Notes under the pieces: model-generated
What the model saw: the letters and a program-made list of their open reading frames with translations, nothing else
Databases searched by the model: none
Told to the model about the DNA's origin: nothing
From: Mermis nigrescens
Lineage: Eukaryota > Nematoda > Enoplea > Mermithida > Mermithidae
Length of the DNA: 64,000 nucleotides
Direction of reading: 5' to 3'
Assembly (NCBI GenBank): GCA_036768485.1
Contig: JAVLUZ010000507.1
Coordinates: 1,559,579 to 1,623,578 of the forward strand
Position numbers and translations under genes: made by a program
Part shown: one piece after another, positions 36,360 to 48,600 of the stretch
Layout of the letters: each line of letters opens with the position of its first letter
How positions within the stretch are numbered: position 1 is the first letter of the stretch

Positions 36360-36664
36360 GTCACAGATTGACGAAGATGCGTCGGCTTTGGCCGTTAAAC
36401 ATAAAACGTGTACTACGACTGCAGCCGTCAACGCCGACGCTTCTAGCAGCGGCAACGTCGATAATTTACCGCCAACGTTGCCGTCGAACGCTTTTCGACG
36501 TTCGATGACATCATCGACTTCAATGATGTGGCCGTCGAGCGACCACTCTGAACTATCGACGGCGATGACGTCGATCGACTCTGTGCCTTCAGGCGCCAAT
36601 ATTTCGGAAATGTATCCATCGGCGCTATATGGATGGTCGTACCATCCGACGTCACTGGATTACG
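36360..36664 (+). CDS. eya: eya exon: acidic/Ser-Thr-rich N-terminal segment
   Basis: Open for 101 codons, from [12 protein letters not shown] through [19 protein letters not shown], ending with one overhanging G at the donor 'gtagct'. The start is ambiguous: 'tctccctag' gives 36360 (phase 1) and 'gtcacag' gives 36367 (phase 0). GC-rich codons such as gcgtcg and acgtcg stand out from the AT-rich flanks. Assigned to eya by phase and composition, not by a conserved domain. Confidence 0.65.
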
Positions 36665-39600
36665 GTAGCTTAAAACTAATATTTCATATAATTTTCATAT
36701 TTATAATAACATAATATCTTAATAATATTTAAAATTCCATATACAAAAATTTTTCTACAGAGACTTTTGTGTTAATTTTAAGTTTTTTGTTAGATTTATA
36801 ATTAATTTGTGTCCTAATGCATGAGTTTCAAGAAATAACAGAGATATGCGCCTTAATTTTAGCACATCAGTGAATCGTAAAATGAGTGATTACTACGAAC
36901 AGGCAGTAATTATGACATGCATAAATAAATTATTATTGATAAATTTTTGCTAATTATTATATATGATAAAGCATAAGTAATCAAACGTATCAATCCTGCG
37001 TTCCTTAAAAAAAACATTACAGCATTGGAATCTGGAAGAAGTCTCGTAATTTTTTTCTAAAGTTACGTTTTTTGGCATTAAAAGTGTACACGTTAAAAGC
37101 ACCATTTTTCACGTTTCTGGCTACTATTTTTCTTTCTAAGAAAGAACAAAAGCAAGCAATTCTTGAAAAAAGAATTAGTGAAACCTAATCATCAATACTA
37201 TCAGCTAAAAAGTTCCTATGGAACACGATAAAAAGCATTTTCTTAGGTTCTCTAAAAAATTAGAATTCTGCATGGGCAGCATACATTGGCGACCGAACTC
37301 TGGGTCTGGTTGGGTAAATCACAAGAAACACCAAAAATTCAATTATGAGAGTCTGCCAAATTCTAAAGGGTCTTTCGGATTCTGGGGGAGCTAGCCAGAC
37401 GCACCATGCTCGACTCACGGCCTTACGGGTATCAAACACACCTAAAAATCACGTATTTATAAGTTTCTAGCCATCATGAAAGTTTGAAATTTTAGCGCAT
37501 TATCTGAGAAAGCACACTTTATAAAAAAGTCAAAAGAAAAACGAAAGAAAAAAGAAGGAGAGAAATGAAAAAGAAAAATATGTCAGTTCGAATATACATG
37601 TAAGCATGCATTTTAAAACTTAATAATGAGTTCACGGAAAACATTCGTTATATTTTGTTTTAAGTTATCTAAAATTATTTAAAATATATAGAGGTATATA
37701 TTTATATATTTAAAAAGTCACAAGCTGAATTGAGTTCGATCGTTTTAGGCAACTCGGAAATTCAGAAATTGCATTTGACAAATAAAACAATAACAAGGAG
37801 TCATACAAAATTGGTCTTCGCCATTTTAATTTCAGCATTTTATTACATGGAATATCTTTAGCGCGTTTCGGCTCTTATTATTTATTACAATTTTTATTTA
37901 TTTATGAGAAATCGAATAACAAGCTTTCGTTGCAGTAAATTACGGGTCGTCAGTTTCAACGTCAAAAGTTTATAATAGCTCAGAGTCTTGCGGATCAGCC
38001 GTTTCGGTATCAAAAGCTAGCAGTAATTCCGAACCTTTACCATCGACTGCTTCATTTCCACTTGAACATACATCGGAATCACCCTTCTGCACAGGTACTT
38101 AGCAATTATGTCACACATATATTTTTTATCGTTTTTTTCAGTTCTGATTTTAACTGTTTTGCTTGTGCTTTTGACAAAAAATTCGTAAGAAATTTAATGA
38201 TTATTAAAATTTAAAATTTTATTTCTAATCAGTCGTACCATCGTAACCATAGATGCACAGCTTGATGGTTAGTTTGGGGGGGCAGATGAGAACATAGAAG
38301 CTTTAACTAACCTTTTTAATTTAAATGATTTAATTTCAATTTAACTTTAAGCTTGGAATCAAAATAGTCCTGAAAATTGAAATAAGTGCTAAAATAGCGT
38401 AAAAACTATGTTAATACGCCGTTTCTTGTTAATTTCGACCGCTCCAAAAAATGTGATTTTCATATGTTTTCGAAATCCACTTTGATTATTTTCTCAAGAA
38501 AATTCCCCCATATTTTAATTCTGGAGAGGCTGGGGTCCAAAGTCTCCCACATCTGTATGTCTGGTCGCAAGCATAGATGCACAAAATGGCCCGTCTGAGC
38601 GCTCAGTTGTTCTGGGGTAGGGGTCAGCCGGTGTGGGATGAGTTAAATATTGAGCTGTTTTTGGCCAAAATTACATCAAAAACTGGTATAAATGCTAAAA
38701 TGACGTAAAAAATATTTTAATCTACACTTTATAATCAATTTCAAGCACTTCTGAAGGAAATTTTTTGTTCTCTTCAGTTTTAGACTTTCTTTTGTCTCTT
38801 TTTTCAGAAAATTTCCCATTTTTTCCATTTTGGAGAGGTGTAGTCCCTCTCCAACCTTACACGCGCATGTCTGATCGTAACTGTCAAATACATAATGTCT
38901 ATGAGATATATAGCGATTCAATATATTGTTTTGTACTACTTCAGAATACTCCTACAAGAATTTATTGTACGGTAGCCGCTCGTCATTGAAACCTCATTAT
39001 TATAATAGGTAAAAAGTTTATTTATGCTCATTTATGATAGTTAGGTTTATTCATGTGGTGCGATATGATCTTTAACGATAAGTGTAGGGCCTTTTATGAC
39101 TCGAGGACTCTTGACACCATTATCATTTCACTGGCAAAATGAGCATTATTAGTGCCTTCGACTTTCTGTCATCGATTTTTTGGGCCTATCAGGCTGTTTA
39201 TTTTGAAATAATAAAAGCTAGTCAGTGAAACAACGAGATTCATCTTTGATTTTTTTCTTAAAAAAATTCCTGCATTATTATTTCGAAGCATTGTTTAAGT
39301 GCCGTTTATGGCGGTCAATATTTTCCATCGTATCAGTCATCCGGTGTACTGTATCCTGCAACGAACGGCCAAGCTTATTCCAGCGATCCTGGACAGACAT
39401 ACAGTAAGACGAGATATTTTTTAATAAGTAGGTATTCCGGTTAGATTGTTTTATTCAATAATTGATTATATTTTGGCGGCATGACTTATTTCTATTTATC
39501 TTTCAATATTATATAAATAAAATTTACTTGGTGAATTGTTTATATTTTTAATGTGTATATCGTACTGATTTATGTATATTTTTATTTATTAAATCAATCT

Positions 39601-42600
39601 GATTACTGATAAATTAGTTCTGAACCTGAAAAACCTTTCCTTTTCAGACCGGTCATTTAAAACTAGTCCTCATCCATCATTAAGCGCTTACTTTGGAAGC
39701 AGTGGCGTCAGTTCCGCATCGTCTTATTACAGTAAGAATGCTATAAATATTAAAAAGTCGAATCATGAGCTCAATTTTAGAAAACAGTAGGCACTTTTTG
39801 TCTTGTATAGAGAAAAATTTTAGAATTAAGAATACTGGAAATGTGCGGAATAAATTGTTGAATTACTGCTATTTTGACAATGCAACGGAAATAAAGCTAT
39901 CTGAAAATTATATATCAGCAAAAAGATTGAGCTTCTATCAGCTCCTAATATTCGGTTTTCAACTTGTTGTTTTGTGTGCTTTATTTGAAAAAATTTGCAT
40001 GCTACAGCGCTACTGAAAAGCGGATTTAAAAAGCTGGTCGCCTCCTACTGGTCAATCAATGAGTTTCAGAATAAGTTCTTGGCCATTATTGAGTTGAATT
40101 TGTTAAATTTTTGTCAAATAGCATTTATTAACTTATATGAGAACTTTAAAGTCATATTTCCTTCCCACAGCCATTGTCTATTGGTCGTTGTGCATACCAG
40201 ACACTTTTTTAGGTAAGAGACAACGATTTATTACTACTTTTTGTTTATCAGCAGAATCTGAATATTGTTCGGTATTTTGCGCCAAATTTTCGTATAGTTA
40301 GCTGGCGTTAGGTTTTGAGTGAAAAAAATGGAGCTGTAGCAGTTTTCCCTATCCATCGTCTAGTCCAGAGTTTTCGATATTATGCCACTTCGCATCTGCT
40401 TTTGGCATATAAACCAGGGTGGCTTATAGGAGGTAGGGTCGGCCGTTCCAGCCATCGTTCCCAGATAGCTGGAGACATGCATAGGTGGGCAGCAACCGAA
40501 TTCGGGGGGGGTGGGGTCTGAATGGAGCAAAACTGGCAAAAATAGCAAAAAATTACGAACATTCAATTCTGGCGGTCTACTGTAATCTACGAGGGTATTT
40601 TGGATCATTGATGGTGTCTAAACACCCAAACCCCCACGCCCATGTATGGTTGGCGAGAATAAGATTGAATACCAACATACATTTCTTTGAATTTTTTCTA
40701 TCGTTGTGCATAACATGTTTTCATAACCGTGGCTGTTTTGGTAAAATTTGGGGTATAGTACTATTAACGGATATCCGAAGTCGGCCATGCACCATGCACA
40801 GCATGGGAATTCGGGGAAGGTCAGCCTTACAGATTCTATACTGTCTCTCGATTCTTAAAACCGATAGATAGAAGTCAAAAAGACTCTTTTTGATGTTTTT
40901 TGACGATGCTATTTTTTGGATCATTAAAATATAAAAAAATTCCATAAGAAAACTGATAAAATTGAGAAAAATATAACCAAAAATGACGATCAAAAATTCT
41001 TCTTTTGAGCCAAAAGTCGCTGAAAACGCTTAAAACATCGTATTTTCATAAGGTTTCTTAAAAACTGAAAATTCTGGGAGATCAGCAGCAGACATGCACG
41101 TGGGCGGTTTGGGGAATTTAGTCTCCCTGGAATGGAAAAATGTTGAACCTTTTGGAAAAAATGAGGCAAAAGGAAGGCTAAAAATGGATGAAAATTAAAA
41201 ATTTTCTTCAAAAATGCTTCAAATTGGCCAGAAACTGTGTAATAAGGTAGTTTTAACGCTATTTTAGTGCTCATACAAATGTTTGGGCTCATTTTGGCTC
41301 AGAAGTTCAATTTTCGACCCCCTTCCCAGATCGGCCATACTGTGCATTTATGATCAGCAGCCTTTAATGCACATCTGCCGCAGCATGGGGATTGGCTGAA
41401 ACGAAAAATTAGTTATTAACTGTCCTGGGTCTTAAAACCGATGGTTATGCGTCAAAATGTCATTTAGTCGTTTCTATGCTCTTTATGAACAAGTATTAAA
41501 AATATTTTGTAAAAATGTCAAAAAACTCGAGTGAATCGAACAAAATATAGTACAGAATGAGTACATGGAGCGAAGCGCTTGAAAATCTGACAGTTTCGAG
41601 CCATGGGATCGCTAAAACACTGAAGACGGCACCTTTCCTACGATTTCTTGGAAAATCTAAAATTCTGGGGGAATTAAAAAATTGAAGGGGATGGCTGAGA
41701 TCGTAGGGGTCAACTCCCAAATCCTTCAAGATAATGTATGATCAGCATTTCTTCTGGGTTGAACACCCAAAAAACCTAATTATCAATACATTTATTGTAT
41801 CAGCACTGTTTTGTGTTCATCGCGTTAATGTCGTTCACAATATTTGTTATAAAACATCAGGTTCTGGGGTTTACGGTAGTTCCGGTTTAAGCGGCTGCGC
41901 TAATGACTCTCACTTCGGTGCAAGCTGGTACAATACGCCGCCAGGCATTCATTATTATGCCATGAACACTTATGCGCCCCCGACGGCGCCGTCATCGATG
42001 GGCATCGTGGGCGGATATGGCTTGTCGCCGTTGGCGAATAGCTCGGCGATTATCGACGAAAAGTCGCTTAGCATGGATCAAGCGTCACCGTTTTCGAAAA
42101 CGGAATTGAAAAAGGGTTAGTAGGACACATGGGTTTGGGGGGAGCAGTCATTTTTTAGGCACAAGGTCCCATTGTACACACGTGTACAAAGATGATCCTT
42201 AAAAGTCTTTGTACATTTTGTACATGCAAATTTTTGTGTACTAAAATATGGTACAATAGCGCTTTTGGTGCGGCAAAACAAGGTTTTTCGACCTTAAGTA
42301 GTGTATTTTAGCTAATTTCTTGATTTCTGACGTGAAAACTACCCGCAGATTACACTAGACCCTCTCCAGTCTATTTTTAGTAACATTTTTAGCGATTTTT
42401 GGCGATTTCTGGCGTGCAATACTCGTATTATGATCGCATTTTATAAGCGGAATTTAGCTTTTATAGTATTTGCATTTTTTGCTATATTTTGTTCAATCTA
42501 CCAGATTTTTTCAAATCTTTGACAGTTTTTATAAATGTTTTTATGTTCTACGAAGAACGAGCATCGTCCGAAACATCAAAAACAGTGTTTTTGACGTGTA

Positions 42601-45600
42601 CTCATCGTTTTTTAGCCCAAAACAAGACACATGCTGTACTTGTATGGTATGAATCTCCGGAGAATCTGAAAGCCCCCAAAATCGATAGACCCATCAGGAT
42701 TGTATTTTTGGTGCTATTTTTGTGATGTTGTCCCATCAAACCCCTAGAATTAACTTGCTTCCCATGCATTGTTAGCAGTTGCTATCAGACATGCATCATA
42801 CTCTTATAAGGTCTAGAGATCCTTGAAAGTTGAAAATGTGAAATGTTCCGGAAGCAAATAAGGCTAAAGCCAAAGACTGACAAAATCTCAACTCGCTTGT
42901 AAAAGTAGGTACTGGTAAACTCAGTAAACTAAACAGGTTTCAATGTTATTTTAACATTTTGACTGATAAGGATGATAATGTTTATTTGGGAAATTATAGC
43001 AAAATTAAGTTAAGAATGGGTAGAAATTATAACCTGTTTGCGAAAGTTCTTAAAATCGACCATGGACTGTCAATTATGCACTTTTGCGCTATTTTAATGT
43101 TAGTACAAATTTTTAAGGTCATTTCAGCTTACAAAACCTCTCTGATTACCCTAGACTATAGTCTGTTTCATTTAACTTTGCGGTTTTCTTTCGAATTTAA
43201 TATGCATGAATCAGCTACAAAAGTGGTTTGAACTTTTGATGCAGTGATGTGGTTTGGCAATAGCAAGCGTCTCACCTTAAGTCGATATACCTATTGTAAA
43301 ATATTACAACTATACTATCAGTTTAAACCACTTTTGTAGGCTCTCTAAAATTTTTCAAAAACCTCAAAGTTTAATGAAACGGACTATAGTCTGACTCCAG
43401 ACCGACCATGCTGTGCACCGGTGGGAGCTCAGGAGGTGAAAAGAAAATTCGAAATGGTAAAGTGAAAGTATTCGAGCAAAACTGCAAGCAGTTAATTAGG
43501 ATACTTGTGTTATCGATAAAAACTTTTACCTGATTATTATATGTCATTATGGACCACAATACACTAAAATGCATAAACTTTATTTTTTTGCTTAATCTGC
43601 ATTTTTTGGAAAAAAACGCTGGCAAACCTTAAATTACTGCTTGGATTATATAGGGTGAGCCAAAAAGGCTGCATCCCGACATTTCATTATAACTTGAGCT
43701 AGTGCTATGATAATACGATTCGTTTACGCCCTAGTTTCACATTGATTAAAATCCTGTAGTTACTACACTATTTCAAATTCAGGCAAAAACAAGAAACGTA
43801 AGCAAATATGTTATTTCACGTTAATGAATATGTAGTTGCCACTTTTTGACAAGATTTCCAGTCAAAAAATTAGGATGATTAAACCCCAACGTGAATGTTC
43901 CTTCCTACTAGGTGCCAAACCTGCGAAATTTTGCCGAAAGGTTAAACAAATTGATGATAGGACTGAACCTTTTAGGATTTGAATAATATCAAAGAAGGGT
44001 GTAAACCAATCGCTTTAGTGCCCAAATGTTTAGCAGGTGACCAGTTTTTTGCACGATTTAAACAAGGAAATTTTTATCCTGGGGTGTAGCTTTTTTTTGG
44101 CCCACCCTGTATAAATTAAAGACAAAGTCGCTGAAAATGATTTAATCAAGAATTTTATATTATATTTAGTCGAGATCAAAACTCGAAAAATACGTTCATT
44201 GTCTAAAAATTGCGTATTTCCGATTCATTGTAGGAAACAAATCAAGACTGTGCGTTTTTTACTTTCGTGTGCCCGCGGAACTTCGAATATTTTTTTCAAA
44301 AATTCTGATCTTTATTTATTGGTTACGCAAAGCCCTTTTGCGAGGAACTAAATTCGCTAAAGTGACAGCTAAAATTCTTAAAATAAAATCTGCAAAAAAT
44401 CATGTAAAACAGGCTAAATTTATTTTTACTGCCCAATTGCTGTTTTAGTAAAATACCGGTTGCAGCTTTCAAATTTTAATCCTCTACTCTTTCGCCTTGA
44501 CCTAATCCGTATTTGTACACCTTACGTTTATTATTTTTATTTGTAGCTGTATTACAATTTTTAGCTTTATTACACTATTTCAAATTCAGGCAAAAACAAG
44601 AAACGTAAGCAAATTTCCATAAGCCCAACGCCCGAAAATTCATACGACCGCGTGTTCGTTTGGGATTTGGAGGAGACGTGCATCATTTATCAATCTCTGT
44701 TGAGTGGCGCTTATGCTTCAAAATATAATAAGGTAAGGAGGAAGCGCGTTGTTACCAGACATGCACGTGGAGGGGGTTTTGGTGGGTCCAAACGAGATAT
44801 GCACGTAGGGTGTTAAGCCCCAGAATGGAAAAAATGTGAAATTTTCTCGGGAAAACGTGGTAAAATGTAGGCCAAAAATGAACGAAAATTGAAAATTTTC
44901 TCAAGAGCTCTAAATTGACCATAAACTGTTGTATAATGTACTTTCAACGCCATTTTAGCGCTTATACTAGTTTTGGAGGTCATTTTAGTTTAAAAAGCTC
45001 AACTTTTAACCGCCCCCCAGACCGGCTGACCCCCTCAGATCGATCATGCTATGCATCTATGGTCTAGACCGCCAGAATGTAAAACTGTGAATTTTTCGGA
45101 AAAAACGAGACAAAGGTAAAAATGGAGAAAAATCGAAAATTTTCGTTAAAACTGCTTAAAAGTAGTAATAACGTAGTTTTAACGCTATATGCATTTATAT
45201 CAGTTTTTGAGGTTATTTTGCACAAAATAGCTCACTTACTGACCCACAGACCGGCTCAACCCCAGATCGGCCATGCTGTGCATCTGCAATTGTTAGTCTT
45301 ACTCGTATTTCAGCTCATTTTTACAAGAAATTAAAGCATCGACTTAACAATCTTTTATTGAAGGATCAAGCGCTGGCCAGCTCATTAAGAGCACGAATCG
45401 ACGAAATGATAATTGACCTTACGGAATATTTTGCCTTCAACGAACTTGAAGTAATAGTAGCGTTAGTAAACCAATTGAAAGAATAATCTTTCTAGCGAAC
45501 TACTACATTCCTGCATAGTATTTGTTTACGTTTGATAGGATTATGATCAAGTGCACATTGACGACGCTACTACTGCTGACGAGTTGTTAGCGACGGATAT

Positions 45601-48600
45601 AGTTTAGTACGTTAATGCAACGTTTTATAATTACTGCTTATTTGACAATTTTTATGACAAAAGGGAATAGATTTTAAGGCAAGCAAAACGATAACCCTAA
45701 TGTTTAATTTTTTCTGAGATCAGAATTTTGCCCACGTCCCTTGGAAAAACTGATTTCTCTCTTTTTCTTTAGTTTTTCTTTTATCTCTAAAAATTCCGCT
45801 CCTCTCAACGTAGAAGTATATTTTTGCCGGTATCCTCAAATTTAATTACTCGCTTTAAATAAATCCATATTGAATTGGTAAAAAATTACGCTAAGACAAA
45901 ATTGATTTCAATCTGTCTCAGCGCTTGATATTCATCTGTTTTTAGTGATTATGGATTAACACCCGATGCCTTTCAGTTGGGCACAACAGGGGCAACATTA
46001 TGCTTGACTCCACAAGTTAGAGGCGGAGTCGACTGGGTTCGAAAATTAGCTCTACGTTATCACAGGATTCGGGAAATTTATGAAATGTTCCGACGGACAG
46101 ACATGGCAGGTACGTATGTATGTATTGCGCACAAGATAGCATCAGGGTGTGTGGGCATTGGGTATGTAGGGACCAGCCATGTACGTGGGAATGGAGGCCT
46201 AGACCCCCGGAATGAGGAGAAAAATCGGAAATTTTCCGAAGAAAATGAGTCAAAATGAAGGAAAAGATGAATGAAAATTGAAAAATTTTCTTTAAAAGTG
46301 CTTGAAATTGATCAGAAATTGTGGAATAACGTAGTTTTAACGCTATTTTAGTATTTACACCAGTTTTTAGGTCCATTTGGCCCGAAAACCCAATTTTCGA
46401 TCCCTCCTTAGACCGACTGAACTCCCCACAGATCAGTCATGCTGTGGACCATACATGGGCAGCGAAGAGATTCAATTCTGGTTTATTCATAAATTTATTT
46501 TATCATGTTGTACTATTTATATGTGTTTATTCCAATATCTATTTGCAGGCATTTTAGGTGGAGTAAAGCATGATCAATGGCTAGAATTAAGGCATAATCA
46601 ATGGCTAGAGATAAGAGCCGAGCTAGAGACATTAACGAATTCGTGGCATACCAAAGCAGCGGAATGCATCTCTTTAATTTCGACACGATCTACGCAAGGG
46701 TAAATGAAAGAAAGTTATGTACATTATGTACCACGAATGAAATTTAAGATATAAAATAATTTTTATTAAAATATTAAAGATAATGTATGAAATGATACTT
46801 ATTGCATAATAGTATTAATGCCTGAAACATGCATACATGATATGGGGCTTTTATCCCTCCAGAAAATTTTTCAGCCCCCGGCACAAATTTTTTCAACCCC
46901 CCCCAAGGATTCGTGATTTTTCGAAAATTTCTAAAAATTTCCGAAAAATTCGAAGAAAAGTTGGTGCTTTTTTAAGCGTTTTAATTATCTATGGACTCGA
47001 AAGTGTAAATTTTTCGGCGCTTCGCGCCATTTAGCCATGTCGACTATATCTTGTTCAATTTGTTTGACTCTTTTGATTTTTTCGAAATTTTTCCAAGTTT
47101 TTATGCCTCGAAAGAAAAAATAGAAAATTCTCAGAGCGCATCTGACAGATCGCTTGATTAGATTTCAGTACAATATTGAACTAATATGCGCAATATTTTA
47201 CACGTACAGCATATTTATTATTCAGAAGGCCAGTGTCTATTTTTAGAATCGTGCTATTCTTTTAAAACGAAAATTGACAAAATGACAAAAATGAACATGT
47301 ATGGGTTTGAAATTCTTTTTACAACCTGTATTCAATGAAATATAGTACGTCTTGAACCTATTATATCTTACGAATATTCTGGCTGGGATTCTGCGAATCA
47401 TAAGCTATAAAAAGTACGCCATCTATACTGCTGTTCGCCTTAGTAATTGGAAGTAATCGTACTAGTAAATAATAGAACGTAAATTAAAGAATCGTAATCA
47501 AATTCAAAATCGAAAGATTATTGAAAAACCTAATTAATTAAAAAAAACCAAAATATCAAAAAATTAAAAAAATGAAATTGAAAATACGCAAGATTCGAGA
47601 AAAGTAGTAAAACTTATTTAAGAAAGTAAAAAAGATTTTCTGAAGCGGATGCGTATTTCTTTTATGATATATCAATAAGTTATTATATGTTTTTGAGTGT
47701 TTTTAAGGTTCCATACGATTGAAATTAATCTCTACAATTTTTTGTAGTCTTAATAAGAATCATAGGTGTAGCCAGGGGGGGGCATTGGGGGCACATGCCC
47801 CCCACCGAAATTTTTTAGAAATATTGTTGATTTTTCTGTTGCAGTGTGTCCAGAAAACTGAGTTCAAAAAGGCAAAAACGTCAAAATTTTCCCGCACTTC
47901 GCGCCTAGTCATTATTATTTATTGCTATATAAATCCAATGAATTTAAAAGCTTGAATCAGCTGAAATAATCCAGCACTTCACATCACTTTAGTGATTTAA
48001 TGCACTATTTGTTCGTTGAATGAAACTGCGCATGCTTGTTGAGCATAATAGAAAAAGTGCGAAAATGATTGTGTATCAGTTTGTCTATTCTCTGCTTTGT
48101 TTGTATTTTGTGTACCATTTGTCTATTCTTTGTTTCGCTTGTCTTTCTTTACAAGGACACATAATCCTATTTTAAATAAAAGGAATGGCCATATTTCCTT
48201 ATGTTTTTGCGCATTTATTGTTCTCTGAACTGCATTTTGTTAATAAGAAGGCCACAAATGGGCCTGAAAACGGTAAGAACAAAATTTTCATCGATACATC
48301 TTTCTATATCGCATTGGCAGCGACCATACCTGTGCGTGGGGTGTTTGTGGGTGTGCACTGTGCACCCCCCCCCCCGAGAAACCAAAATACCCACCTCTCC
48401 CCAGAAATCAAAATACCTCCAGAATTCAATTTTTGAATTTTTTTTGTTTTTTTCGCAATTTTTTGATGCCAATGGATAGTGCTCGATGAGAAACGTTGAA
48501 AAATGGTGTTTTTTCGCCACACCACCACTTTTAAGGTCATTTTTTTACCTTTGAAAAAATCTTGCACCCCCAGAACTACACTACTAAAGGTCGAAAAACT

